Source: Grimontia sedimenti
GTDB lineage: Bacteria; Pseudomonadota; Gammaproteobacteria; Enterobacterales; Vibrionaceae
Direction of reading: 5' to 3'
Assembly: GCF_011045095.1 (NCBI RefSeq)
Contig: NZ_JAALDL010000014.1
Coordinates: 97,569-161,568 of the forward strand
DNA: 64,000 nucleotides
Shown here piece by piece: positions 49,572 to 58,737 of the stretch; the first letter of the stretch is position 1, and every line of letters starts with the position of its first letter. The notes under the pieces are model-generated. The model was not told where the DNA came from. It saw only the letters and a list, made by a program, of their open reading frames with translations, and searched no databases. The position numbers were made by a program, and so were the translations under genes.

Positions 49572-49835
49572 TTACTGGTACAGACCCAGATTTTCTTTTG
49601 CGTAAGCTTCGAACTCAGTGAAACCGCCTACGTGCTCTTGGTCAACGAAGATTTGTGGCACAGTTTCAACTGGCTTACCCACGGTTTTTTCAAGGTCAGC
49701 TTTGCTGATGCCTTCCGCGTGGATGTCTACATAACGGTAGTTGAAATCGTCACGCTCTTCTTTCAGTTTGTCAGCAAGATCCTTTGCACGAACACAGAAT
49801 GGGCAACCTGGGCGACCAAAAATAACCACGAACAT
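49572..49835 (-). CDS. grxA: glutaredoxin 1 (GrxA)
   Basis: 87 residues with active site GCPFCVRAKDL (family CPYC) and VETVPQIFVD (cis-Pro). It reduces protein disulfides and ribonucleotide reductase with glutathione. The ATG at 49835 gives a good spacing to AAGGA; the first ATG, two codons upstream, abuts it. Neighbours ybjL and nfsA are also near grxA in E. coli. Confidence 0.93.
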   Translation of the reverse strand: MFVVIFGRPGCPFCVRAKDLADKLKEERDDFNYRYVDIHAEGISKADLEKTVGKPVETVPQIFVDQEHVGGFTEFEAYAKENLGLYQ

Positions 49836-50179
49836 ATTCATTTCCTTTCTTATTCAAATTGATTGGATGGTGCCATATAGGGAAGGTGCCCCGAGGCTTC
49901 ATCATCTGATTGAGAACAACTATGCCTCAAGCACTTGGCAGATAAAAGAAGGTTTTATCTCTTAATTCAATCGAAATTATCTATCAATCGGAAAATGAAC
50001 AGAGCGCGCATTTTTGAAAGGGTGTGATAAAGGCTGCACATGTTTAAAACGAAGCAGTTTTAACCACAGAGTCTCTGCTTTGTATCAATTTTATATTCAC
50101 TCAAGTGCGTAAATTGAGAGGTGGATTTTTTCGGTTTGAGGATCTGCTTTTCGTTTCTGTCCAGATCCAGGGAGGTGCC
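49836..50179. other. intergenic region between grxA and the Fe-ADH gene
   Basis: About 340 AT-rich bases holding divergent promoters for grxA (minus) and the Fe-ADH gene (plus). No coding frame or RNA gene could be supported. Confidence 0.45.
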
Positions 50180-51361
50180 ATGTTTCAGTTTATGACCGCA
50201 ACGCGGATTATTTTTGGTGAAGGCGCGCTTAACAACTCCTTCTCTATATTCAATAACTACGGATACAGCGCGCTTGTTGTGACAGGGCGTGATGACCAAC
50301 GTGCCGATCCATTACTCGCTTATCTTTCCCAGCAAAATATTCGTTATCAGCGTCTGGCAGTGCATGATGAACCGCTTATTGCCATGGTGGAGGAAATGGC
50401 TGCTGCTGGGCGCTTGTTCAAGCCAGATATGGTGATAGCGATAGGCGGCGGCAGCGTGATGGATGTCGGCAAGGCGTTGTCAGCACTCATTCCCAACCAA
50501 GGTAGTGTCTACGACTACGTGGAAGTCGTTGGGCGTGCATTGCCACTCACTGCCAAGCCACTGCCTTGTATTGCAATACCTACCACAGCTGGGACGGGTT
50601 CAGAAGTGACCCGCAATGCAGTGATGATTTCTGCCCAAGAGAACGTCAAAGCAGCAATTCGAAGCCCCGACCTGATTCCTGATGTCGCGATTATCGACCC
50701 GACGTTAACCTACGGCACTGAAAAATCGCTTTCGGCAAGATGCGGTATGGATGCATTTACACACCTAATGGAAGCCTATGTCTGCGGTGAGCCAAATCCG
50801 CTGACTGATATGATATGTGAGGAAGGCTTGCGACGTCTGGCACCTGCGATTATTCATGCCTGCGAAGATGACGACCCGAAAGCACGCGCGGATATGGCGT
50901 TCGCTTCCATGCTGGGTGGTATGGCGCAATCAAACGCCAAATTAGGCGCAGCGCATGGCTTGGCTGCAGCACTGGGCGCGGTGTTGGATGCGCCGCATGG
51001 AGCAATCACGGCACAACTTGCCCCTTATGTCATGGCAGAGAATATTCTTGCAGCACGTGAAGCCGGGCGCATCAGCTTGCTAAACCGCTACCGCCAGTTG
51101 GCTTGTATTCTGACTGGGCGAATGAATGCTGAGCCAAGTGATGGCATTGTGTGGGTGCAGCGGATTCTTCGAAGGTTAGATCTTGAAACGCTTCCCCAAC
51201 TAGGGCTTTGTGACACCATGTTTGAAGAGGTAGCCGTATCGGCTCTGCGCTCAAGTTCGATTAAAGGTAACCCTCTGCCACTGAGCGAAAGCCGACTTGT
51301 TCATATTCTTCAACAGGTCTGCCAGTCTTCAAATCTTGAGGAAAGCTCAGACCCCGCATGA
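50180..51361 (+). CDS. iron-containing alcohol dehydrogenase
   Basis: 393 residues. NAD-binding loop IAIGGGSVMDVGKALS, and metal-binding residues in a C-terminal region AHGLAAALGAVLDAPHG. Group III Fe-ADH; the alcohol or aldehyde substrate is not known. ATG 50180 is supported by GGGAGG upstream; an upstream ATG (50105) is not. Confidence 0.88.
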   Translation: MFQFMTATRIIFGEGALNNSFSIFNNYGYSALVVTGRDDQRADPLLAYLSQQNIRYQRLAVHDEPLIAMVEEMAAAGRLFKPDMVIAIGGGSVMDVGKALSALIPNQGSVYDYVEVVGRALPLTAKPLPCIAIPTTAGTGSEVTRNAVMISAQENVKAAIRSPDLIPDVAIIDPTLTYGTEKSLSARCGMDAFTHLMEAYVCGEPNPLTDMICEEGLRRLAPAIIHACEDDDPKARADMAFASMLGGMAQSNAKLGAAHGLAAALGAVLDAPHGAITAQLAPYVMAENILAAREAGRISLLNRYRQLACILTGRMNAEPSDGIVWVQRILRRLDLETLPQLGLCDTMFEEVAVSALRSSSIKGNPLPLSESRLVHILQQVCQSSNLEESSDPA

Positions 51362-51427
51362 TCAAGTGAAGAGGGCTCTTTCGAGTGCCCTTTTGCAATT
51401 CTTTCTTGGCAGTTTGATAATGGTGTT

Positions 51428-51484
51428 ATACCCAAACGACCTGAAGATGCAGGATTCAGCGAGCATCTTCAGTCGTTTGGGTAT
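51428..51484. repeat. short copy of the MITE-like palindrome
   Basis: 57 bp: ATACCCAAACGACCTGAAG at the left, and its inverted copy ending in TTTGGGTAT at 51484. The arms pair over about 22 bp with a 12-base loop. The loop and left arm match the left end of the 264-bp element at 5041. It sits between Fe-ADH and nfsA and could form a hairpin in the transcript. Confidence 0.75.
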
Positions 51485-51514
51485 ATTCAGGAAGGCACAA
51501 AACAGGAAGCGACA

Positions 51515-52237
51515 ATGACGCCGGCTATTGAAACCATTCTCTCTCACCGTTCGATAAGAAAGTTCACCGACCAGCCCATTACGGATGAGCAGCGCAATGC
51601 CATCATTGATAGTGCACGTGCTGCGTCTACTTCCAGCTTTATTCAATGCACCAGCATTGTTCGGGTTATCGACAAAGAGAAAAGGCAACGTCTGGCTGAA
51701 TACGCTGGCAATCAGGCTTATGTTGCTTACGCTGCAGAGTTCTTCGTGTTCTGTGCTGACTTCAACCGACATTTGCAAATCAAGCCGGATGCGCAAGTAG
51801 GCTTTGCCGAACAAACTTTGATTGGTGCGGTAGACGGCGCATTGATGGCACAAAATGCCCTGATAGCGGCAGAATCTTTAGGCTTGGGTGGCGTGTATAT
51901 CGGTGGACTTAGAAACAACCCTGATAAAGTTGCCAACCTCTTAAAATTGCCCGAGCAGGTGATTCCATTGTTCGGGCTTTGTCTTGGCTATCCAGCCCAA
52001 GATCCGGAAGTGAAACCACGCTTGCCATCAGAGTTGGTCGTTCACACTGACGAGTATTCAGCGATGGATAAAGCTGTTTTGGAATCTTATGACGGCGAGG
52101 TGCGGGAATATTACCGAACCCGCACTGGCGGCAACAAAGAGATGAGCTGGAGCGAGCAGATTTCTGACACACTCAGCAAAGAAGCGCGTCCGTTTATGAA
52201 AGCCTTTCTCGAAAGCAAAGGGTTCAGCACCAAGTAG
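51515..52237 (+). CDS. nfsA: NfsA, oxygen-insensitive NADPH nitroreductase
   Basis: 240 residues, the same length as E. coli NfsA. N-terminal MTPAIETILSHRSIRKFTD and FCADFNRHLQI, LGLGGVYIGGLRNNP are conserved. FMN-dependent two-electron reduction of nitroaromatics and quinones. Located close to grxA as in E. coli. Confidence 0.95.
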   Translation: MTPAIETILSHRSIRKFTDQPITDEQRNAIIDSARAASTSSFIQCTSIVRVIDKEKRQRLAEYAGNQAYVAYAAEFFVFCADFNRHLQIKPDAQVGFAEQTLIGAVDGALMAQNALIAAESLGLGGVYIGGLRNNPDKVANLLKLPEQVIPLFGLCLGYPAQDPEVKPRLPSELVVHTDEYSAMDKAVLESYDGEVREYYRTRTGGNKEMSWSEQISDTLSKEARPFMKAFLESKGFSTK

Positions 52238-52592
52238 TCTTTTCTAAGAGGATGTCCGTGACCTTGATTTGGTCAGCAAGGCATCAGAATATCGAATTTC
52301 CAATGTATACATATCTATCGCTCCGAGCCTTGATTGCAAAGGGACTCGGGGCGATTACCTTTCTATCTTCCCACACGTTTTGTTACACCTGTTGACCAAT
52401 AAATCACCGCAGAAAAAACTTTTTTCGCGATAAACAAAAGTAGATGGTGATCACGCTCTCATTCCCTGATAGACTCCGCGCGATTCTGTCATTCTCATCA
52501 AATTTGAAGAATGCCAAAATAATTTATATCTTCGCAGGTTTGACTATTAATTCATCGAATTAGTGAATGGGTTAGGCGGGGATGTTGGGTTG
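52238..52592. other. intergenic region after nfsA
   Basis: About 350 bases. A long imperfect stem CGCTCCGAG/CTCGGGGCG (52319-52353) lies inside, not followed by a T run. Promoter elements for the MFS gene are likely here (TTGAAG near 52503 and TATATC near 52524, spacing 15) but not decisive. Confidence 0.4.
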
Positions 52593-52632
52593 GGTGGCGC
52601 AGTAGGGGGCTTATGCCGGCGACACCTTTTAT
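52593..52632 (+). promoter_or_regulatory. terminator-like hairpin in the leader of the OFA-type MFS gene
   Basis: GGTGGCGC...GCGACACC (52593-52626) encloses an inner GGC-TTAT-GCC hairpin and is followed by TTTTATT. It lies about 30 bases upstream of the ATG and is preceded by a G-rich stretch (GGCGGGGATGTTGGGTTGGG). An attenuator or structured leader is suspected. Confidence 0.5.
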
Positions 52633-52655
52633 TAGTGAATTTATTGAGTCGTAAC

Positions 52656-53879
52656 ATGAACAAACTGAACAAAGCTACGGGCGTACTAGCAGCCGGTTTC
52701 TTTATCAATATGTGTATCGGCATCCTGTATGCGTGGTCTGTATTCAAGCAGTCACTGGTAGAGCAGGGTTGGTCGAACGCAGATGCATCTATGCCTTACA
52801 CCGTTGCAACCATCTGTTTTGCACTTTCTCTGCTGGTGGCGGGTAACCTGCAAGACCGTATGGGTCCTCGTAAAGTTCTGATTCTGGGTACCATCATGGT
52901 TGGTATTGGCATGATCGTATCTAGCTTTGCTTCATCTCCTATGACTCTGCTGCTGAGCTTCGGTGTGATCACCGGTTGTGGTATCGGTTTCGGTTACGCG
53001 TGTCTGTCTCCAGCGGCAATGAAGTGGTTCCACCCTTCTAAAAAGGGCATGGTTAACGGTCTGATCGCAGCAGGCTTCGGTCTGGCGGCGGTATACCTGG
53101 CGCCACTGACTTCTATGCTGATTGAAGGTTACGGCGTTCAGCAAAGCTTCCTGATCCTGGGTGTCGGTATTCTGGCTATCGCTGTTCCACTGGCGTGCAC
53201 CATCAACAACCCACCTGCGGACTACACACCAGAAGCACCTGCTGGCTATGTGGCTAAAGCAGGCGCTGGCGACAACAACATGGGTTGGCGTGAAATGGTT
53301 AAGACGCCACAGTTCTACTCACTGTGGCTGATGTACGCGCTGGCGTCTTCTGCGGGTTTGATGGTGATCGGTAACATCACTTCTATCGCGATCAACCAGT
53401 CTGATCTGACCCAGGTTGCGTTCCTTGTTGTTGTTCTGTCTATCTTCAACTCAGGCGGTCGTGTTGCTGCGGGTATCCTGTCTGACAAGATTGGTGGCCT
53501 GAAAACCCTGATGCTGGCGTTCATCATGCAAGGCATCAACATGATGATGTTTGCAACGTACAACACAGAGTTCACTCTGATGGTTGGTGCGGCTGTTGCA
53601 GGTGTAGGTTATGGCACACTGCTGGCAGTATTCCCATCTATCACTGCTGATTACTACGGCCTGAAAAACTACGGCGGTAACTACGGTGTGCTTTACACCG
53701 CATGGGGTGTGAGTGGTTTCATTGGTCCTGTTGTTGCTGCAACCGCAGTAGACATGACCGGCAACTACGTGATGGCATACACCATCTGTGCAGCAATGCT
53801 GGCTGTAGCAGTTGTTCTATCTTTCATTACTAAACCAGTGAAAGCAGAAGCAGCAAACGCTCAGAAAGTTGCAGCGTAA
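52656..53879 (+). CDS. OFA-family (oxalate/formate antiporter-like) MFS transporter
   Basis: About 407 residues with twelve helices, motif GNLQDRMGPRKVLILG and GILSDKIGGLK. N-terminal LNKATGVLAAGFFINMCIGILYAWSVFKQ matches the OFA group. Codon use is strongly biased towards CTG and GGT, unlike neighbours, suggesting high expression. Start 52656 follows a weak ribosome site (GAG); a longer frame from 52563 covers the structured leader and is rejected. Confidence 0.88.
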   Translation: MNKLNKATGVLAAGFFINMCIGILYAWSVFKQSLVEQGWSNADASMPYTVATICFALSLLVAGNLQDRMGPRKVLILGTIMVGIGMIVSSFASSPMTLLLSFGVITGCGIGFGYACLSPAAMKWFHPSKKGMVNGLIAAGFGLAAVYLAPLTSMLIEGYGVQQSFLILGVGILAIAVPLACTINNPPADYTPEAPAGYVAKAGAGDNNMGWREMVKTPQFYSLWLMYALASSAGLMVIGNITSIAINQSDLTQVAFLVVVLSIFNSGGRVAAGILSDKIGGLKTLMLAFIMQGINMMMFATYNTEFTLMVGAAVAGVGYGTLLAVFPSITADYYGLKNYGGNYGVLYTAWGVSGFIGPVVAATAVDMTGNYVMAYTICAAMLAVAVVLSFITKPVKAEAANAQKVAA

Positions 53880-53899
53880 TCGCTAACAAAAAAGCTTTT

Positions 53900-53926
53900 T
53901 AAAGCCCGCTTTATGCGGGCTTTTTC
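53900..53926 (+). terminator. MFS gene terminator
   Basis: AAAGCCCGC-TTTAT-GCGGGCTTT (53901-53923) and TTTTT, 21 bases past the stop. Confidence 0.85.
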
Positions 53927-54275
53927 ATATCTACACCTTCTAGAATTCCTCATTTTCCTCCTCTTTTTCGCATCAGTAATCTCCCCATTTGATATGCAAA
54001 TCCGAGGTCTGACCTTAGACCAGGTCTGATAATGTGTTCCACGGGTGAGACTTTCTGAGACATTCTAAAGTCGCAACTTTTTTAGGGTAATTGAACGCTG
54101 TTCTAAATCAGTGTCAATAAGTGATTGATAATAAAACGCCGTTCAATAACAGTGATGAATAACTGGTCAGATTTGTTGGTTTATTCAGGCATTTTTGAAT
54201 AGAAAACACTGTTTGATTGTTCAGTTTGCATTGGCTAGGTTGTGTTCACCACTCGAATACCAGGAGGGTATTAAC
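53927..54275. other. intergenic region upstream of the ECF sigma factor
   Basis: About 350 AT-rich bases without a credible gene. A TGTTCTAAA/CGTTCAA-type dyad is not convincing. Confidence 0.4.
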
Positions 54276-54860
54276 ATGCATTCAGTGGATTCAACCTGTA
54301 TTAAAAACAGTGAGCGTGAACAGATAGCTAAGATTCAGGCGGGGCACCCGTTAGCCCGCAACTACTTCGACCAACTGGTCGCGAGCTACCTGTCACCATT
54401 ACATCGTCGATGCATGGCATGGTTAGGTTGTCCTTATGACGCGGATGACGTGTTGCAAGAAACCTTGGTGCGGAGTTTCCGCTACATCCACGCCTATCGC
54501 GGCGAAGCTGCATTCAGAAGCTGGTTATATGCGATTGCAGACAATCAGTGCAGAAGCTATTTGAAGAAGCGTGCGACACACTCGCAACGTTTCGTTTCAG
54601 ACGAGTTGCAAGAGGAAGTTGGCGTTGAAGAGAAGTGTCCTGTGACCTCAGAACAGGGTATTTCAAACTCAGTGCAATCATTGGCTAAAACCGCACAGGA
54701 AATCCTTGTGCTGCGTTTTGAACATGACCTCTCGCTCGAAGAAATCAGTAACGTCCTCGGCCTTGGCCTGAGTGCGACGAAAATGCGTCTTTACCGCGCG
54801 ATTGATGCGGCAGAGAAGCATGTACTGAAAAACGAGGAGGGCCTGCTTGCAACGGCTTGA
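54276..54860 (+). CDS. ECF-type sigma-70 factor
   Basis: 194 residues. Sigma region 2 (YDADDVLQETLVRSFRYIHAY, RGEAAFRSWLYAIADNQCRS) and region 4 (TAQEILVLRFEHDLSLEEIS and NVLGLGLSATKMRLYRAI). AGGAGGG precedes the ATG by 8 bases. No anti-sigma gene follows; the next plus-strand gene is far away, so it is an orphan. Regulon unknown. Confidence 0.9.
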   Translation: MHSVDSTCIKNSEREQIAKIQAGHPLARNYFDQLVASYLSPLHRRCMAWLGCPYDADDVLQETLVRSFRYIHAYRGEAAFRSWLYAIADNQCRSYLKKRATHSQRFVSDELQEEVGVEEKCPVTSEQGISNSVQSLAKTAQEILVLRFEHDLSLEEISNVLGLGLSATKMRLYRAIDAAEKHVLKNEEGLLATA

Positions 54861-54886
54861 AATTCGAATAGCAAATCATGAATAAA

Positions 54887-54918
54887 GAAAACCGCCTACT
54901 TGGGCGGTTTTCTTTTTT
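54887..54918. terminator. terminator shared by sigma factor and sdaA
   Basis: GAAAACCGCC-TACTTG-GGCGGTTTTC (54887-54912) followed by T run; convergent with sdaA. Confidence 0.8.
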
Positions 54919-54957
54919 GTACCTTAAGGTCAAATGACCCCAGTCACCAAAACGGGA

Positions 54958-56318
54958 TTAGCAAATCACTTTGATTGCCAGACCACCTTGAGAGGTTTCG
55001 CGGTACTTCGCGTTCATGTCTTTACCGGTTTCCAGCATGGTTTCGATAACCTTGTCCAGAGAAACGCGTGGCTCTGAAGAGCGGCGCAGCGCCATACGGG
55101 TAGAGTTGATGGCTTTCATTGCAGCAATACCGTTACGCTCAATACAAGGAACCTGTACCTGACCCGCAACAGGGTCACACGTCAGACCGAGGTTGTGCTC
55201 CATACCGATTTCCGCAGCGATACACACCTGCTGTGGACTACCGCCCATCAGCTCGGCCAGACCTGCTGCCGCCATTGAACAGGCAACACCAACTTCACCC
55301 TGACAACCTACTTCAGCACCAGAGATAGACGCATTTTGTTTGTACAGGCCACCAATCGCGCCAGATACCGCAAAGTAACGGGTGTATTCACGTGGGCTCA
55401 CGGTTTGGATGAACTTGTCGTAGTAAGCTAAAACCGCAGGGATAATGCCACACGCGCCATTAGTCGGTGCGGTTACAACACGGCCGCCAGCGGCATTTTC
55501 TTCGTTAACCGCAAACGCGAACATGTTTACCCAGTCAACCACTGCCATTGGGTCGTTCGAGAACTTCTCGGTAGACAGAAGCTGTTGGCGAAGCGCTGCC
55601 GCACGACGTGGAACACGCAGTGGACCAGGCAGCACACCTTCGTTGTTCATGCCGCGGTCCAGACACTCACGCATGGTGCGCCAGACGTTACCGAAGTAGG
55701 TTTCGATTTCATCTTCAGTGTGCATCGCACGCATGTTTGCCATCACAACCGCACTGATTGACAGGCCAGTCTCTTTACAATGGTTCAGCAGTTCTTCCGC
55801 ACTGTTGAATTCATAAGGAACAGCGACTTTATTTTGTCTTCTTTGCCGAAGTTCTCTTCATCAACAATGAAACCACCGCCGATAGAGTAGTAAGTCTTGG
55901 CATAGGCTTTCTCTTCACCAGACCAAGCAGTAATGGTCATGCCATTCTCGTGCAGAGGCAGGTTAGTGGTGTGGAAGTTCATGCCACCTTCACGTGGGAA
56001 GTCGACAGTGTGCAGTTGGATACCTACCGGCAGACGTTCGGTTTCTTCAACACGCGCGATGAAGCCAGGAATGCTGTCGATATCAACGTTCTCTGGAGAG
56101 TTGCCCGCCAGACCCATGATGATAGCCACATCAGTGTGGTGACCTTTACCGGTCAGAGACAGAGAACCATAGACATCCACAGTGATCTTGGTGATGTCCT
56201 GCAGCTTCTCCATGCGGGTCAGATCGTCGATGAATGATTTACCGGCTTTCATCGGGCCAACAGTGTGGGAGCTGGAAGGACCTACGCCGATTTTGTAGAT
56301 ATCAAAAACGCTGATCAT
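54958..56318 (-). pseudogene. sdaA: L-serine ammonia-lyase SdaA, one-base frameshift
   Basis: The N-terminal beta domain (from 56318; YKIGVGPSSSHTVGPM) reads to GKEDK and then shifts frame. The remainder continues in another frame with [23 protein letters not shown] and the catalytic alpha domain. The Fe-S cysteines are in NGACGI, AEVGCQGEVGVACSM and LTCDPV. An A4 run (T4 at 55832-55835 on the plus strand) needs one more A to restore DKNKVAVPYEF. The intact protein would be about 454 residues. It deaminates serine to pyruvate. The frameshift is probably an error or recent mutation. Confidence 0.85.
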
Positions 56319-56481
56319 GTGTCATACCTCAGTCAATGCCCGTGGTTTACGTGGACGGGCATTTGGATTAATTCGTTTTATCCATCCGTGGAGGTGACAT
56401 ATTGCTGAGCCGATATACCCTAGGTTTTGTTGACCATAAATGTTAGGTATTTACCTTTCCGTGGCTCAGTGAAAAAAGCAA

Positions 56482-56517
56482 AAAAGAGCAAGGAATTTAA
56501 GCATCCTTGCTCTTTTG
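56482..56517 (-). terminator. sdaC terminator
   Basis: AAAAGAGCAAGGA/TCCTTGCTCTTTT stem (56482-56517), followed on the minus strand by T5-rich sequence. sdaA lies beyond, so sdaA has its own promoter or reads through. Confidence 0.75.
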
Positions 56518-56541
56518 GGGCTGTGCATTCTACACGATTTA

Positions 56542-57807
56542 TTAGGCGATGAAACCGTACATAATCGCTGAAATCGCTACCAGACCCATGAACGTGACGA
56601 AGATGTTGCTCGCCTTACCGCCGTACTTCTGCATAGACGGTACTTTCTTGATAGCGTACATCGGCATGATGAACAGAATGGTCGCGATGATTGGGCCACC
56701 CAGTGATTCAATCATACCCAGAATGCTTGGGTTGATGGTTGCAACAATCCAGCTGGTGATGATAACGAATGCCACGGTGAACATATCGATTTTCTTCATG
56801 TTCACTTGCTTACCGCGAGAGCGCAGTTGCTTGATGATGATACCGTTCAGACCTTCACGTGCACCCATATAGTGACCGAAGAAAGAAGAGACGATAGCAA
56901 CGAAGGCAACGATTGGACCCAGGTAAGAGATGAATGGGCTTTCGTGTTTGTTTGCCAGGTAAGACAGAACCGCCAGGTTTTGTGCTTTCGCTTCTGCCAG
57001 ATCAGCAGGCGTCAGGCTCAGAACACAAGAGAACACGAACAGCATGACGAAACCAAGCAGCATGCCCGAGGTGCGGAACAGGATTTGGTTTGATTTACGC
57101 TCAGCGTTGTCACCGTAGTCGCGGGTCTGTGCCATAGAGAACGCAGAGATCGCAGGGCTGTGGTTAAACGCGAAAACCAGAACTGGAATAGAGATCCACA
57201 GGGTTGTCATGAAATCACCCGCTGTAGGAATTTGCTGCAGTGCAGACATGTTCCAGTCAGGGATCAGGTAGATAGACATGAACAGCAGGATGGCAACCAG
57301 AGGGTAAACCAGGAACTGAGTCACTTTCAGCATCAGTTTCTCACCCGCCAGCATGACTGACATCATACCCATGATAAGGATGATAGACAGAACTGCGCGT
57401 GGCAGAGATTCCATGCCAAGCTGGTTAACCATGAAAGAGTCAACAGTGTTGGTGATACCAACGCCGTAAATCAGAACGATCGGGTAAATCGCGAAAAAGT
57501 AAAGCAGAGTGATGAGTTTACCCGCAGTCGCGCCGAAGTGCTCTTCAACCACTTCAGTGATGTCGCTGCCTGGCTTCTTAGAAGACAGAACGAAACGTGC
57601 AAGGCCACGGTGAGCCAGATAAGTCATAGGACCAACCAGGATTGCCAGGGCAACCAGAGGCCAGAAACCGTTCAAACCAGCGTTAATAGGAAGGAACAGA
57701 ATACCTGCACCTACCGCTGTACCAAACAGAGATAGCATCCAGGTGGTGTCTTGAGCAGACCACTTCATTTTGTCTGCGCTCGAAGTCGTGGTTGACTGAG
57801 TTTGCAT
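56542..57807 (-). CDS. sdaC: serine transporter SdaC
   Basis: 421 residues of the serine/threonine HAAAP family. N-terminal [17 protein letters not shown]; eleven helices. It imports serine with H+, feeding SdaA. Conserved sdaC/sdaA adjacency supports it. Start [20 protein letters not shown]. Confidence 0.93.
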   Translation of the reverse strand: MQTQSTTTSSADKMKWSAQDTTWMLSLFGTAVGAGILFLPINAGLNGFWPLVALAILVGPMTYLAHRGLARFVLSSKKPGSDITEVVEEHFGATAGKLITLLYFFAIYPIVLIYGVGITNTVDSFMVNQLGMESLPRAVLSIILIMGMMSVMLAGEKLMLKVTQFLVYPLVAILLFMSIYLIPDWNMSALQQIPTAGDFMTTLWISIPVLVFAFNHSPAISAFSMAQTRDYGDNAERKSNQILFRTSGMLLGFVMLFVFSCVLSLTPADLAEAKAQNLAVLSYLANKHESPFISYLGPIVAFVAIVSSFFGHYMGAREGLNGIIIKQLRSRGKQVNMKKIDMFTVAFVIITSWIVATINPSILGMIESLGGPIIATILFIMPMYAIKKVPSMQKYGGKASNIFVTFMGLVAISAIMYGFIA

Positions 57808-57880
57808 CGTTTAATCACCAAAAATAATACGGAACAGATCGGGAACTGATGCGTATTGTTTACATTTTTACATACTAAAC

Positions 57881-57896
57881 TGTGACGTAGATCATT
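57881..57896. promoter_or_regulatory. possible CRP-binding site upstream of sdaC
   Basis: TGTGACGTAGATCATT matches TGTGA-N6-TCACA in the left half and TCA of the right half. It lies about 75 bases upstream of the sdaC ATG; E. coli sdaC is CRP-dependent. Not tested. Confidence 0.4.
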
Positions 57897-58008
57897 TTTG
57901 TGGCAACAATATTTCGTGCGACGAATTTATTTGATCTCACCACATTCACATTTTTTATGGTTTAAAAATGCTGTTTAAAGACCTTAAAAATAGTTGAGGC
58001 ATTAAAAA

Positions 58009-58701
58009 TTAGTTGAGGGAAAGTTGCTGGCTGAGGGCATGAAGTATCTGAGCCGTAACACCCCAGATCAGGTGGTTTTCATAGCTCATCGCGTAGATGT
58101 GGTAGGTGTTACCACGAACATGGAAAGGTTGCTTGGTGATGGCGTCGCGTCTCAAAAATTGAGCGAGTGGCACCTCAAAAAGGCTGTGAACCTCATTGGC
58201 ATCCAGCACGGGCGTGTAATCGGCATCCACAAAGGCGATAACAGGCGTAACAAGGTAGCCGCTGACGGTTGGAAGTGGTGCTAAACAGCCAAGGATATGC
58301 GCTCTGTCAGTGGTGACGCCAATCTCTTCTTCCATTTCACGGATTGCCGTTTCAACGATATCCGTGTCCGATTCTTCGACTTTACCGCCGGGGAAGCTAA
58401 TTTGTCCTGGATGGTGTTTCAAATGCGTTGCGCGTTTGGTCAACAAGACATGCAGTTCGCCATCACGTTCTGCAAGGGCAATCATCACAGCAGCGGGACG
58501 AAGATCTGGTGTTCCTTCCTGACGCATGGCATCGGTCGCACGTTGGATCACGCGTTTGTCGTAATGGTAGCTGGGGCTCAGGCTAAAACGCTGTACTAAC
58601 CAATGGCGGGAGAGGGGACGCATCGGACTTTGGCGCGTCTGATGCGCCAGAATGGCCGGTTGCTGTAGCGAGGTGTTATCCATCCATGGTGTTTTTAACA
58701 T
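58009..58701 (-). CDS. nudL: NudL-type Nudix CoA pyrophosphatase
   Basis: 230 residues. The Nudix box is GGKVEESDTDIVETAIREME and continues EEIGV; the CoA-type PGQISFPGG motif precedes it. It hydrolyses CoA or related diphosphates. AGGA lies three bases upstream of ATG. It follows pabB by 36 bases as in E. coli (pabB-nudL-sdaA). Confidence 0.93.
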   Translation of the reverse strand: MLKTPWMDNTSLQQPAILAHQTRQSPMRPLSRHWLVQRFSLSPSYHYDKRVIQRATDAMRQEGTPDLRPAAVMIALAERDGELHVLLTKRATHLKHHPGQISFPGGKVEESDTDIVETAIREMEEEIGVTTDRAHILGCLAPLPTVSGYLVTPVIAFVDADYTPVLDANEVHSLFEVPLAQFLRRDAITKQPFHVRGNTYHIYAMSYENHLIWGVTAQILHALSQQLSLN

Positions 58702-58737
58702 GCGTCCTACCTACTTCTGAATGCGCTGTACCGCCTC

